From contig OY997645.1 in assembly GCA_963921795.1 (NCBI GenBank), positions 16,020,352-16,084,351 on the forward strand: a DNA stretch of 64,000 nt. The letters are read 5' to 3'. Position numbers and translations under genes: made by a program. Positions 1-10,250 of this stretch are shown in pieces. The DNA is from Nannobrachium achirus (Eukaryota; Chordata; Actinopteri; Myctophiformes; Myctophidae). The notes below the pieces were generated by a model, which ran no database searches, had not been told where the DNA came from, and worked only from the letters and a program-made list of their open reading frames with translations. Positions within the stretch are counted from its first letter, which is position 1. Every line of letters begins with the position of its first letter.

Positions 1-336
1 TGCATCACGATGTGCATAAGCAACGCAGCAATTATAATACTGTATTATGTTATACATAATATAATTCAAAATAAAATATGTCTCTTACTGCTTGTATCGA
101 CTATGTTTAAAGTTTGCAATCTGTATTATATACTATATGTACTGTACGTTTAAGGGAAAATTTGTTTGCTGAGGGTTATATGCTGAAGAAGGCTGTGCTG
201 GCCGTTACGCGTGGGTTATCCCAATTGTTTTTTTAGCCACCATAATAAAGGCTTTTCAATTTGAGTGCCTTGGTTTTTTTCTTCATTGCTTGTATTGACT
301 GAGGACAATTTTGCTGTGTTGTGCAGTAATACAGAA
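1..336. other. Unassigned AT-rich flank
   Basis: No gene, repeat boundary or RNA recognised; AT-rich non-coding sequence. Confidence 0.5.
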
Positions 337-738
337 CAGTGCTTCTCAACCTTTTCAGGCAGTGACCCCCAAAAATTATAATAATAGTTAATATTTGAAC
401 TGGGGACCCATCTCCACCCTGACAAGCACTTGGAATTGTAGGAGTTGAGGCATTACATGTTGTTTGACTCAGTTCAATAGATAAACGTTGTGAAATTATC
501 AGATCTACAAGCTCACAGTGCCTCGCAACGTGAGGCATTGTGAGCTTGTAGATATGCTATTTTCACAATGTTTGCCTCTTTCTTATTATTCTACAATTTG
601 GCCAATGTTTGACCAGTTTTTATAGTACAGTTTGTTGATGCAGTAACGGGCTTTTTATTACATTTTTTGAGGTATAAAAAAAGTCTTAGAAGCCCTTAAA
701 TGTTCTGCGGGTCCCGACCCACAGGTTGAGAATCACTG
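337..738. mobile_element. hAT-1 MITE (CAGTGGTTCTCAACC type) with hairpin
   Basis: 402 bp with ends CAGTGCTTCTCAACC and GGTTGAGAATCACTG, flanked by ATACAGAA / ATATAGAA (8-bp hAT-type target duplication, 7/8). No coding capacity. Its centre holds the shared hairpin at 491-570 (arms GATCTACAAGCTCACA and TGTGAGCTTGTAGAT). The same family is at 40130-40530 with a perfect duplication. Confidence 0.9.
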
Positions 739-854
739 ATATAGAAAACTGTGCATCTTGATGCATCGTAGAATCGAATCGTTATCTGGTGAATCGTAAA
801 TCGCTACCTGGTGAATTGTAATAGAATTGAATCGTGAGCGCAGTGCCAATGCAC

Positions 855-981
855 ACATCTAGAGGGTGTACAAATGGAATCAAATGGATTCATAAAGGGA
901 GTTAAAGAGTTGGAGTTACAGACCCATAAGTGTCCATTTGGACCCATGGTGGTCCCCGAACCGGACATTGAGAACCACTGG
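855..981. mobile_element. hAT-type MITE fragment
   Basis: Ends with TGAGAACCACTG. Interior GGAGTTACAGACCCATAAG and TGTCCATTTGGACCC matches in reverse the element at 56276-56400. The left end is decayed and no target duplication is seen. Confidence 0.6.
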
Positions 982-1379
982 TGTAGGAAGAACATTAACT
1001 GCATATGGATATGCCTCTTTCTCATTTTCTTAATGACATTATCAACGTTCTGAGACCAGGCCCGGGGAGGAGATGATCCAGCTCCACTCCCAAACGCCTG
1101 ACCTCTTCCATCTGTTCCAAATGGACAACTGCCTACAGACAGCAGCTTGAGCTGAACCCCCAGTTGAATCTATTGCTGCAGGCAAAGTGCCCAACCCTGC
1201 AGTCTGAGGGAGGCTGGCCGCCTCCAAAAAGAGCATGGATTTTTAGATATCAATTCAATTCAGTGCCCTTTTTTAACACACCCAATTATGCACCCTATTC
1301 AGCTTCTCATCTAAAACCTTGTTTTATGTAGATTTATTGGCAGAGGAGAATAGTAGCCTAGATAAGTTACACCTTATGG
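982..1379. other. Unassigned non-coding stretch
   Basis: No recognisable gene or repeat. The open frame on the minus strand (1042-1236) has no protein features. Confidence 0.4.
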
Positions 1380-1646
1380 CAGTGGTTCTCTAAGTGGGCT
1401 CCAGGGACTCCAAGCGGGTACTTGAGGGGGTCCCTGGGGGTCCCCAGCAAACTGAGGAACAGTTAACTTTAACACAATGTTGTACTTCAGCTATATTCAG
1501 AAACAGCCGAATAGCATTCGCGATGTGAGGCGTTGTAGAGCTGCTATTTTCAAACATTTCTCCCTGGCACAAAATCTATTCAAATGGGGGGCCAAATACA
1601 TAGCCTACTAATTTGGGGGTCACCTTTAAATGTTTGAGAACCCCTG
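1380..1646. mobile_element. hAT-type MITE (CAGTGGTTCTCTAAGTGGG type)
   Basis: Ends CAGTGGTTCTC and GAGAACCCCTG with GGGGTCCC-rich subterminal sequence. A degraded half of the shared hairpin lies at about 1515-1565 (GCGATGTGAGGCGTTGTAG). No clear target duplication. Confidence 0.65.
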
Positions 1647-1670
1647 ACATAGAGGACAAAATATTAGTAA

Positions 1671-2053
1671 TAGAGATATGCCGATTGATCGGTGGGTGAG
1701 TGATCGCGATCGGCCGATAATGCCTCTATCGGCTTTGATCAGTATCGTCTTGGCCGATCTACAAGCTAGATCAGCTATTTTCACAATATTTATCTGTGGG
1801 ACTGATTGTAACCTCAGCTACAACTCCTACAAGTTGAATTGGATACTAAAGGACCTCAGCCTACAATCTCCTAATACAAAGTCAATGTTTTGTAAGAAGA
1901 AGCATTACACATATAAATGCTGCTACAGTAGCACAATACATAGAAGAAATGATGGATTTGACGCTGTGATCGGGAATTTCGGTATCGGCAGATACTGATT
2001 CCAGTTGATCGGTGATTGTATCGGCCCCAAAAATCGCAATCGGAGCATCTCTA
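1671..2053. mobile_element. hAT-type MITE (TAGAGATG ends) with short hairpin
   Basis: 383 bp. Ends TAGAGATATGCCGATTGATC and CAATCGGAGCATCTCTA, flanked by ATTAGTAA / ATTAATAT (6/8). A reduced shared hairpin lies at 1752-1795 (CCGATCTACAAGC...GATCAGCTATTTTCAC). The 106-codon frame through it is non-coding read-through. Confidence 0.8.
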
Positions 2054-2490
2054 ATTAATATGTTAAACTTTTCTTAGACTTTTTGATAGCTCACACATCT
2101 TTGAGGTGTAATGAAACTGGGACCTAGTATAGCATATCACTCTAACCATCAAATGATGAAAAATGAAAGAAACTAGAATCAAATAAATATATAATTCTGA
2201 GTGGAATATATTTTGCTGAGATGTAAAATGTGTTTGAAGCCAGATTGTAACAGATGTTAGCCTCCAGGGTATGTCTCAGCAGTTATCCACACACACACGG
2301 AGATATATTCTGTAACTAAATGCACCGCTTCTTGAAATAAACCGTCAGGTGCTAATTCCTAAGGACTTGTGTTAACAAGGTGATTTATTTCCCCAATCCA
2401 TTTCACCGCGGTGGTGATGAAAGCTGTCACGTTGTATTTGGAATGTACGAGGCCAGTGTGCCCTATGTAGCCTATAATTAGTTGGCCATT
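2054..2490. other. Unassigned AT-rich stretch
   Basis: Nothing recognisable apart from a very short ACACACAC run at about 2290. Confidence 0.4.
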
Positions 2491-2492
2491 TT

Positions 2493-2737
2493 GTTGTTGT
2501 GGAGCAGAAAACCCTTATCTCCATATTCTAACCCTTTGTGTTTTTAATACTTTGATCATACTGCAGCGTTACACAGAATAATCTAAAGTAGCAGATCCAT
2601 ATAAGTGTGAAACGCAGAGTGAAGTAATGCGTTTTGAGCTTGTAGATCTGCTACTTTTGACACTCTTGAATTTGAATCTTGAAAAGTAACATTTTAGCTT
2701 TTTTGGACTGTATGAGGTTTCCACTCAGCAGAGACAA
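2493..2737. mobile_element. Family T element (decayed) with hairpin
   Basis: Recognised by CAGAAAACCCTTATCTCCAT at the left, GAATTTGAATC(T/C)TGAAAAGTAAC in the right half and GAGGTTTCCACTCAGCAGAG at the right. The hairpin with AGTAGC outer stem lies at 2588-2660. Confidence 0.65.
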
Positions 2738-2872
2738 TTTATTTTCATGATGGTAAATCGACTCAAGCTGACAGCCAGTCCATGTACACAGTACAATCCT
2801 CCAAATAGACATTTGGGACCATGTTTACACTCTCAGAGTTTTAATTATTATTGAGGATTTTACTGTGTAGGC

Positions 2873-3307
2873 CAGGGGTCTTCAAAGTTTTCAGGCCAAG
2901 GACCCCTTAGTCGAGAGAAAGATGAAGCAGGGACCCCCACAACCTGTTCATAGATTCCATATAGTTTCATTGTTTGACAGTCACAACACAATCAATCAGT
3001 GTATTTTGGATTCATGTCAATTTGTGTTTTCAGATATTTAACCACTTGAGCCGTCATTACCTAATAAACTTGACCTTTTACTCTGTACTTAGTCTGCTCG
3101 TTTTCCCCTTACACCAAACCTCTTTGCAGAAAATAGGCGATCTACAAGATCTCAACGCGCGAGGCGTTGTGAGCTTGTAGATCTGCTATTTTTGGCTACA
3201 GTTCTCAGAATATGGACACTAGGGTTCATGTTGTTAATATAAAAAGGATTGGAAGATTTGGAGGACCCCCTGTAGTAACTCTGAGGACCCCCTGTTGAAG
3301 ACCCCTT
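2873..3307. mobile_element. hAT-2 MITE (CAGGGGTCTTCAA type) with internal TTAA element
   Basis: 435 bp flanked by a perfect 8-bp duplication GTGTAGGC (2865-2872 and 3308-3315). Ends CAGGGGTCTTCAAAG and TTGAAGACCCCTT. It contains a piggyBac-like insert between TTAA 3038-3041 and TTAA 3234-3237, carrying the shared hairpin at 3127-3200. The same composite occurs at 5718, 37159 and in parts at 21765, so the insertion predates spread of the family. Confidence 0.92.
3042..3233. mobile_element. piggyBac-like MITE carrying the hairpin
   Basis: Flanked by TTAA on both sides. Terminal repeats CCACTTGA(G/A)CC at the left and GGGTTCA-TGTTG (degraded from GGGTTCAAGTGG) at the right. TTAA target duplications and a CC(A/C)(C/T)TTGA start resemble piggyBac-type elements. 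Subterminal TTCTCAGAATATGGACACTA recurs in all copies. Confidence 0.75.
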
Positions 3308-3531
3308 GTGTAGGCGTATACAACGTTTTTGGCCACAGCATTATTGATAATACAAATTCATGATTTTGTTATTGCTTTGAAGGCGTGCAACTTTGCCCTG
3401 TGTTAACATAATAAACCAACAAATACATTTTCTACCAATCATGTATCTCTATTATTGGTTTCATTGAAAAAAGTAATCAATAGACTAATCGATGGACTAA
3501 TCACTAACTTAATAGTTTCAGTCCTAATCTT

Positions 3532-3778
3532 GTGATCAGACGATGTTGTCAGCTCTCCGATCCGGCAGGAGTCAGCACCACCAATTAATTCTTTCATGTA
3601 TTATTAATTTAAGCACACGAGGTGGTGATGCTCATCACTCCAAAACAGCAGGAGAAAGCGACCAGCGTTTAATTAAGTAATGATTTATTATCAAGCACAC
3701 ATGAGGGGGTGTTGTCAACTCTCCATATAAACAGCAGGAGTCAAAGCACCACTAATGGATTTATTAATGTATTAATTA
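3532..3778. repeat. Three tandem units of about 83 bp
   Basis: Units start near 3532, 3616 and 3700. Shared features are TGTTGTCAACTCTCC (or a diverged form), CAGCAGGAGTCA, GCACCAC and an AT-rich tail TTATTAATGTATTAATT. The GTGTTGTCAACTCT motif recurs at 5447 and 6132, next to the arhgap42 leader. Confidence 0.7.
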
Positions 3779-3814
3779 TTTCCAGGGTGGAAGTGGTAGC
3801 CTACTAGGACTCAC

Positions 3815-3962
3815 TAGTGAGTAATGCATTTGGGTCCCCATCCGGAATCAATAGGGGACATGGGAATGCGACAAATAGAAAAACATATTATTGAACTCAA
3901 GTCTCCATGGTGTGAGTAATCAATAGAAATAAAGTAATTTTGGCAGTGAGCTACTCCTTTAA
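3815..3962. mobile_element. TTAA-type (Angel-like) MITE fragment
   Basis: Contains GGGTCCCCATCCGGAATCAA, GAACTCAAGTCTCCATGG and the end GAGCTACTCCTTTAA, matching the complete copy at 14860-15123. The left end is missing. Confidence 0.6.
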
Positions 3963-4029
3963 AGTACCAAAAGAAAAAGTAGGCTACTCATCTTCCCTAA
4001 GTACAAAATAGGGCTTAATAATTGGTTAA

Positions 4030-4235
4030 TTTCTAACTACTATAGTTTTCAAATAATTGTAGTGGAGTAAAAAGTACATTTGCCTGTGAGTATAGGCTTG
4101 TAGTGTATAAGAAGGCTATAGTATTAGTATAAGTAGGCTACAGTATTGAACATTAACACTCTATTAAAGTATAAGTATAACTCACAATTTTAATTAACTA
4201 TAGCCTACTTGAGTAAATGTACTTATTTGCTTTCA
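4030..4235. repeat. Fish 'GTAGTGGAGTAAAAGTAC' repeat fragment
   Basis: Matches in part 52860-53015, 60160-60190 and 61905-61950 (TGTAGTGGAGTAAAAAGTAC, ACTTGAGTAAATGTACTTA). This is a common teleost interspersed repeat type; class not assigned. Confidence 0.5.
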
Positions 4236-4320
4236 ATTCAACCAGTTCATTATTTCATAGGCCTATAGACACAAATGGATGGGGTGATCCAGACTGGCGT
4301 AGCCAGACTATATCATGCAG

Positions 4321-4911
4321 TTAAAGGGATATTACACTTTCACTAAAACTTTTGGCCATTTTATCGTCTAATCAGGCTTTTATGAACACCCTGAACAGTT
4401 TTTAATTTGCTTGATTCAATATTTAGATATTTGATGTAAATGTTACCAGGCCCTCCAGACCCAGGGCCTCTCCACATACCCATTGTAACTTCAAACTCCA
4501 TTTTAACCATGATAAATTCATTAAAAACACCCATATTCTTTTTTCAAGTGACTCCTAATACGTGAGCAGGCCGTGTTTTTTCAATAACCTTTTTCATTTA
4601 TTTTTAATAAAATGTTATTGTATTTAATTTTTTTCCATTTTCCCAAAGAATTATTAAAAATAAAAGAAAAAAGTTAGGGTAGTATGAGTCACGAGAAACA
4701 ATAATGGGTGTTTTTAATGAATTTATCATGGTTAAAATGGAGTTTGAAGTTACAATGGGTGTGTATGGGGAGAGGCCCTTAGCCTGTAGGGCCTAATAAC
4801 ATTTACATCAAATATCTAAATATTTAATCAAGCAAATTAAAAACTGTTCAGGGTGTTCATAAAAGCCTGATTAGACGATAAAGTTTTTTTGAAAGTGGAA
4901 TATCCCTTTAA
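4321..4911. mobile_element. TTAA-flanked foldback MITE with arms over 200 bp
   Basis: Starts TTAAAGGGATATTACACTTT and ends with the near-complement AAAGTGGAATATCCCTTTAA. The two halves are inverted copies (e.g. CTGAACAGTTTTTAATTTGC / GCAAATTAAAAACTGTTCAG) around a short AT-rich centre at about 4600-4650. Non-coding. The TTAA target suggests a Kolobok- or piggyBac-type source. Confidence 0.88.
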
Positions 4912-4960
4912 CTGTTAACATGGGTTGATAGTTTAGCTGTGCTAGTCTAGTCCAGTATGC

Positions 4961-5427
4961 CAGTGTTTCTCAAATGGGGTTAATACTCTATGAGTGTACC
5001 CTACCCCTAGGGGTACGCAGAGGCACTACAGGGGGCACTTGAGAGAAAATGAAAAGTGGAAACATTTATTTTACTATGTTTAATGATATTGATTGATTGA
5101 AGACTTTATTAGAAGTTTGCATAGGAAAAGGTACAGTTTCATGACAGTAACAGTTCACTGGTAAGTGAACAAATAAAACATTGACACATTGTACAGTGTG
5201 TGAACATGCTGCTCTGTAAAGCTTTAAACCAAAGGAAGTAACATTTTTGACTAGCACAGCTGTTAATGAATAGAATTAATAGGCTACTTCATGTTCAACA
5301 TATTGACATAAAAACTGGACTTTTCATATCAGTATTTTCTCATCAAAATGTTGTAGTCGATTAAAGGGGGTACTTGGATTCAGCAATCAGTAAAAGAGGG
5401 TAAGCCCAAAAAGTTTGTGAACCACTG
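4961..5427. mobile_element. hAT-type MITE with perfect target duplication CAGTATGC
   Basis: 467 bp between CAGTATGC 4953-4960 and 5428-5435. Ends CAGTGTTTCTCAAATGGGG and TTTGTGAACCACTG, with GGGGTAC subterminal motifs. Unlike most neighbours it lacks the shared hairpin; its centre carries a TTGATTGATTGA tail. Confidence 0.92.
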
Positions 5428-5584
5428 CAGTATGCTGATCAAACAGTGTTGTCAACTCTTTACAAAACATAGCCTGAATTTATTTATTGTGGACAGCAAC
5501 GATCAATGTGTCGTGTGTCCTTGCATGCCAAAGTTTGAAGAAACACACTGAAGTACAACTACAAGTATGAATTATTCTGTGACT

Positions 5585-5692
<108 letters not shown>

Positions 5693-5717
5693 GGTCCTTC
5701 ATTCAAACAGTGTTGTC

Positions 5718-6131
5718 CAGGGGTCTTCAATGTTTTCAGGCCAAGGACCCCTTTAGTTGAGAGAGAGATGAAGCAGGGACGCCCCACAACCTTATCATAA
5801 ATTCCATATAGTTTCATTGTTTGACAGTACAATCATCAGTGTATTTTGGATTCATGTCAATTTTTTGTTTTCAGATATTTAACCACTTGAACTGCCAATA
5901 CTACTCAATAAACTTGAAAAATAGCTGATCTACAAGCTCACAAGCCTTGAGGCGTTGTGAGCTTGTAGATCTGCTATTTTTGTCTAAAGTTCTCAGAATG
6001 AGGACACTAGGGTTCAAGTGGTTAATATAAAAAAATAAGTAAAAGTTTCTACCACACAAAGATTTGGAGGACCCCCTATAGTAACTCTGAGGACCCCCTA
6101 GGGGTCCCGGGCCCCCTGTTGAAGACCCCTG
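5718..6131. mobile_element. hAT-2 MITE inserted 280 bp upstream of arhgap42 start
   Basis: 414 bp with perfect 8-bp duplication GTGTTGTC (5710-5717 and 6132-6139). Ends CAGGGGTCTTCAATG and TTGAAGACCCCTG. It contains a piggyBac-like insert (5883-6021, TTAA at 5879 and 6022) with the shared hairpin at 5917-5980. It split a copy of the tandem unit described at 3532-3778. Confidence 0.95.
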
Positions 6132-6139
6132 GTGTTGTC

Positions 6140-6411
6140 AACTCTCCAAACCAGCAGGAGTCACGCTGCCACCATGCATGCACTGCAGCTCTTCTCTGAT
6201 GATGACCAGAGAGGATCCGAGGCGGAAGTAAAAACGAGCAGGGGAAAAGTTTTTAGAGTAAACTTTTTTTTCTCTCTCCAGTTCGGGGAGAGGGAACAGA
6301 TACACAACACACCCGGGCACGCTGCGGCATGAAACGCAACAGCAACAACAATAACACGGTTTATTCATTGAACAGTTCTTAGTTGAGGTTGTGTAGTTAA
6401 ACAGCGGTACA
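6140..6411 (+). promoter_or_regulatory. arhgap42: Probable 5' UTR and proximal promoter of arhgap42
   Basis: About 270 bases between a hAT-type MITE (ending 6131, target duplicate to 6139) and the start codon. The segment is more GC-rich than its surroundings and free of recognised transposon sequence, as expected for proximal promoter plus 5' UTR. No clear TATA box is seen and the transcription start cannot be placed. Two short upstream reading frames lie in it. Its left edge (6132-6165) is a copy of a unit tandemly repeated at 3532-3778. Confidence 0.5.
6174..6332 (+). other. Possible upstream ORF (52 codons) in arhgap42 leader
   Basis: An ATG in good context (GCCACC before it) opens a 52-codon frame, MHALQLFSDDDQRG..., that stops at 6330-6332, 79 bases before the arhgap42 start. 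A second ATG overlaps that stop (6329, ATGA) and opens a 17-codon frame ending at 6382. If transcription starts upstream of 6174, both would reduce translation of the main frame. No similarity to a known peptide is recognised. The transcription start is unknown, so this is only a possibility. Confidence 0.3.
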
Positions 6412-6565
6412 ATGGGACTGCCCACGTTGGAATTCACGGATTCTTTCCTGGACGGACCGGACTTCAGAGAGCGTCTCAAATGTCATGAGATCGAGCTGGA
6501 GCGCACCAACAAGTTCATCAAAGACCTCATCAAGGATGGAAACATGCTCATCACGGCCTTCAAGA
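6412..6565 (+). CDS. arhgap42: ARHGAP42 (GRAF3) exon 1, start of BAR domain
   Basis: First coding exon of a GRAF-family Rho GTPase-activating protein. It encodes residues 1-51 plus the first base of codon 52. The protein begins [18 protein letters not shown] and continues with the [16 protein letters not shown] helix typical of the GRAF BAR domain. From memory of the family, [17 protein letters not shown] matches ARHGAP42 better than ARHGAP26 or ARHGAP10. The ATG has a good context (A at -3, G at +4), and the donor AAGA/GTGAGT leaves phase 1, which fits exon 2. In the family the BAR domain forms a curved dimer that binds membranes and restrains the RhoGAP domain; human ARHGAP42 limits RhoA in vascular smooth muscle. 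The rest of the protein is outside the window. Which teleost paralogue (a or b) this is cannot be decided here. Confidence 0.95.
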
Positions 6566-6759
6566 GTGAGTGTTTACTTTATGTACATTTATGTTTTTCT
6601 TGTGTTATTCTTTGACAGTTTGAGCCGACCCTAAAACCCTAGGGAGTAGGGATAGACAGTCACTCAGAGAATAAAGTTCGGCTGCAGTTACAGTTAACTG
6701 ATGCGTAGGATGGATACAGTCTGGGAATGGCTTGCTGCGCGTGCGTGCGCGTGCGTTAG

Positions 6760-6820
<61 letters not shown>
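6760..6820. repeat. (TG)n microsatellite
   Basis: 61 bp of TG repeats preceded by a GCGTGCGC tract, at the start of intron 1. Confidence 0.98.
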
Positions 6821-6822
<2 letters not shown>

Positions 6823-7031
6823 AGATGCGTAGGATCCAGTCTGGACTGGCTGGCTGGTCATAGTGAATCCTGGTCATTGTCCACTCTGGATGCTGAGGCA
6901 CCATCATACCATAGCATTATGACATCACAGGACCTCCAAATTAATGTAGTTGACTGCAGACCCCCATCTGATAGATTTCTGTCATTGAAATTTAGAAAGA
7001 AAAAAGAATTGTTACATATTTTCAATATTTC

Positions 7032-7420
7032 TTAAAGGAATAGTTCACCCCCAAAATGACTTTTTTTCTATTGATTAGTCACGCCTTGGAGACTTGAGTT
7101 CAATCATATTTTTTTGTATTTGTCCCATTCCTAAGAGAAAACAATTGATTATAGTAAATACCCCCATTGATTCTGAATGGGGACGCAAACGCATGGGTCT
7201 GGATGGGGACCCAAATACAAGGCCCTGGATGGGGACCAAAATGTTCTTGGGTGAGAATCAGTGGAGGTAAATTTACTTGACCCTTGACCCTAAATGTACC
7301 CCCAGTGATTCTGACCCAAATGCATTTGGGTCCCCATCCAGGGCCTTATTTCGGTATATTATATATATTAATATTATTGTACTCAAGTCTCCATGGCGTG
7401 ACTAATCAATAGAAACCCCC
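7032..7420. mobile_element. TTAA-type (Angel-like) MITE, right end decayed
   Basis: Starts TTAAAGGAATAGTTCACCCC, followed by TTCTATTGATTAGTCACGCC and several copies of GGGGACCCAAATGCA. The right half is inverted (GTCTCCATGGCGTGACTAAT). It resembles the Angel-type TTAA MITEs known in zebrafish. Confidence 0.75.
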
Positions 7421-7594
7421 ACCCCACTTTAGAACCACTGTCATAAACAATTAGGCTAAAAGCATAAGGAAAAGATAGACCAAACCTCTACAGCCGCTGG
7501 AATCATCAATCAACAAAAACTATCCACAGAGCGCTGCCGCGTAGTTGCGGTGTCACAGTATAGATTAAAGGTAGGCCAACAGATAAAGATATGT

Positions 7595-7790
7595 GGGCAT
7601 TTATGCCTTTATTGATAGCATGATAGGACAGTAGACTGACAGGAAATGGGGAGAGAGATGTGGAGTGACACGCAGCAAAGGCTGTCGGGATCGGGAGATT
7701 CCGGACTCGAACCAGCGAAATGCTGTCAGGCTACACTGCACTGAGCCTATGTGGTATGCGGCTGGACCGGTAGGCCAGCGGGTGCCCCCA
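7595..7790 (-). mobile_element. tRNA-derived SINE
   Basis: On the minus strand it begins GGGGGCACCCGCTGGCCTA (tRNA-like head with a degraded A box), has a B box CTGGTTCGAGTCC, and ends with CTGTCCTATCATGCTATCAA and AAAGGC. This is a common teleost SINE layout; the family is not named. Confidence 0.8.
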
Positions 7791-7799
7791 TAAAGGACA

Positions 7800-8140
7800 A
7801 CTTATGAAATTACTTAGTTACATACTAGTCCATATACAAATAACAATATCAGTTGCTTTTTCCATATCATTATATGGAAATGACTTAAAACTAGACATTC
7901 GGGTGGCCTCACATCTACAGTAGAGTCAGGCCGCTACCATATGGGCATGCATGCCACTTTGTGCCCATATGGAGCTTACTGGTTTGTTTGCTCCTGATGC
8001 CATGCCAACACTTTGAGGTTAGACAACACACTCCATATTTTGGTGTAGCTTCATTGGGAACTCCTTATATGGTTATGGCTGAGTCATAGTGACATGCGCG
8101 ACAGGGGGAGGACTTTTAATCGTTCTCTGTCATGGTACAA
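7800..8140. other. Unassigned intron sequence
   Basis: No boundaries recognised. ATATGGGC / GCCCATAT and ATGGAAATGACT motifs occur, with no repeat structure established. Confidence 0.35.
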
Positions 8141-8144
8141 GTTT

Positions 8145-8285
8145 GACAAGTTATTTATTTCTTTCACCAAATATGTGAACGAAAGTGTGAACGACACATT
8201 TCAGGGATTTGAACGAATCGTTCACGAGTCTTGCTAATGATTCGATTCTTATGAATGAATCACTCATGAACGACAGATCACTACT
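8145..8285. mobile_element. DNA-transposon-like fragment (GTTCACGAGTC type)
   Basis: Contains GAACGAATCGTTCACGAG, ATGATTCGATTCTTATGAAT and ends GAACGACAGATCACTACTGG. Alternating inverted motifs suggest a MITE end; low resolution. Confidence 0.4.
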
Positions 8286-8289
8286 GGTT

Positions 8290-8500
8290 AGAGTTCTCAA
8301 CGGGTCTGAAAATCGGCCCTAACTTGGCCCTATCTGGGCAGGCCCGAGGCCCTACTAGTTAGCATACATTTTAGGCCCTACCTGGCCCGAAAGCGTCGGG
8401 TCAGGTATGTTCGGGTCTATCATATAGTAATAGTAATAAAATAATAAAAACAAATATTACATTTTTTCATTGAGCCGAGGCCCTACCCGGCCTGACTAAT
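8290..8500. repeat. GTTCTCAACGGGTC / GGCCCGA repeat, copy 1
   Basis: CGGGTC-rich repeat with GCATACATTTTAGGCCCTAC and AATTAGCATTAGCGTT. A second copy is at 17332-17580. Confidence 0.55.
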
Positions 8501-8514
8501 TAGCATTAGCGTTG

Positions 8515-8632
8515 CGTGAAGCCACACATTTTGAGCTTGTTGATCTGCTATTTTGGAATTTGAATCCTGAAAAGTAACAGATTTAGATGAAGTTTCCATC
8601 TGACAAAGACGATAGGATAAGAGTTTTGAAAA
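8515..8632. mobile_element. Family T fragment
   Basis: Right half only: TTTTGAGCTTGTTGATCTGC (half hairpin), GAATTTGAATCCTGAAAAGT, GAAGTTTCCATCTGACAAAG and end GACGATAG. Confidence 0.6.
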
Positions 8633-8727
8633 GCTGACCCTTGCGGAACGGAACTGCACAGTGATGACATCATCAGTGGGGACTACACTGTATTGCTAGT
8701 ACTTCTAGTCAGTGTGGTTGCCCTAAC

Positions 8728-8842
8728 AGGGCTTGTCCGACTTTATTATTCAAGAGTGATCAAAAGTTTGGCGCGCTACTCCTCCCACAGTTTTTGTGCC
8801 ACACACTTGCGCCATATGTCAAATTGACCGGCTTCATCGGGA
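8728..8842. repeat. Dispersed repeat, copy 1 (second copy 62297-62411)
   Basis: GCTTGTCCGACTTTATT, CTCCTCCCACAGTTTT, GCCATATGTCAAATTGACCG and GGCTTCATCGGGA match 62297-62411 in order. Class unknown. Confidence 0.55.
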
Positions 8843-8859
8843 ATCTTTGATCTTTTGAT

Positions 8860-9880
8860 GCTATTATTATTGTGGGCTCACTATGTTATCTTCATTATTT
8901 ATCTATCAAGTTCCCCTTAAAAAAACATAACCTATTACGTCAAATTCTCCTCGACAGTACAGGGGCAGGGCCCTTAGCCAATGAGGTGCAGCCAAAGGGT
9001 AGATCTTTATGCCCATACATGGTGTTACATGCAAGCCCACACTATTTCGTAGGAACAGTATTTCTAGTTATTATTATTATTATTAACTAATCTTGCTGGG
9101 GACCCTATTTTTAAAACCCCTGGTTTTTGGGGTGTTCAAGTGAGCGTACCCGGGTGTACAGTTACAGTACCTCTCTCACTCCTGACATCTCAGAACTGCT
9201 CAACTGAATGCTGGGACAGATTTAGATGTTGGACCACATTTCTTTCCAACACGTTTATGAGAATGCCAAATCACAACGCCCCCACATTATTTGAATATTC
9301 AGCCCCAAAACGATCTGTTACCCTGCATTTTAACACATTGCAGAGACACATTGCAGGGTCATTAGGGAAAAGCCCAGAATAGATTCTCACTCAAAGCTTG
9401 TTGATGAAGATGATGAATGAGTCGCTCATCACAACTAAACTGTAGATTTTTAATACAGTACTTCCATAAATCCATGAACGTTTGGGGAAACATGAAAGGA
9501 CAATGCTGGCACCTTCCCATGGTTAGTTGGTTACTGTGAAAACTCACATTTAAATAGGATTTCTCATTTCCTCAGCTACAGTATATTATAGCATTGTGAG
9601 ATTATGGTCTAGTTTAACATATTAGGTTATATCATGAACATGGTTCAACACATCACTAGGATTGTGGGATTTCTTTGGCTAAGGGTTAAAGGCTTGTAAG
9701 TACAACATTTTGACTTATTTCGTTTTTGGAGTTCAAAATGGGATGTTCTTAAAAAACAAATTTTACCCCCATTATAATGTTCTTTTTATTCTCACTAAAT
9801 AGATGAACAACTCTTTCTAGCACTCTGGGATTTAGCACATACATGTAGTACATTAAGTCTACAGATGTTATTACCTAATG
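8860..9880. other. Unassigned intron stretch
   Basis: About 1 kb without recognised repeat ends or exons. A hAT-like ACCCCTGGTTTTTGGGG remnant lies near 9115. The small frames have no protein features. Confidence 0.4.
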
Positions 9881-10250
9881 CAGCAGTTCTCAAAGTGGGT
9901 TCCAGCCAGGGGACCCCCAGGGGTGCTAAATAATTGATAGTTAGGAACCAAGTGGACCCTTAGGTCTTCAACTCCACAGAGTGTACCAATGGAACCAAAT
10001 GAACCTTTACAGGTCTGTATTAACTCCCAAGAGTGGACGGAACCATCAGAGATTCAGAGTTAAAATAATTGCGATTAACAATATTATTATGCTTAAAACT
10101 TAAAATGCCATGCACTTTTGTTAACCATTTGAACCCCCAGCATCCCTATTCTGGGGGAAATGTTTGCCCAAAAATGGCCAATCTACAAGCCACAACGTAT
10201 TGCGTTGCAACGCGTTGCAAGCTTGTAGATCTGCTATTTCTGGCGAATCG
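9881..10250. mobile_element. hAT-type MITE, right end not found, with hairpin
   Basis: Starts CAGCAGTTCTCAAAGTGGG with GGGGACCCCCAGGGGTGC. It contains the left part of the piggyBac-like element (TTAACCATTTGAACCCCCAG, 10117 on) and the hairpin at 10170-10245. Confidence 0.65.
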
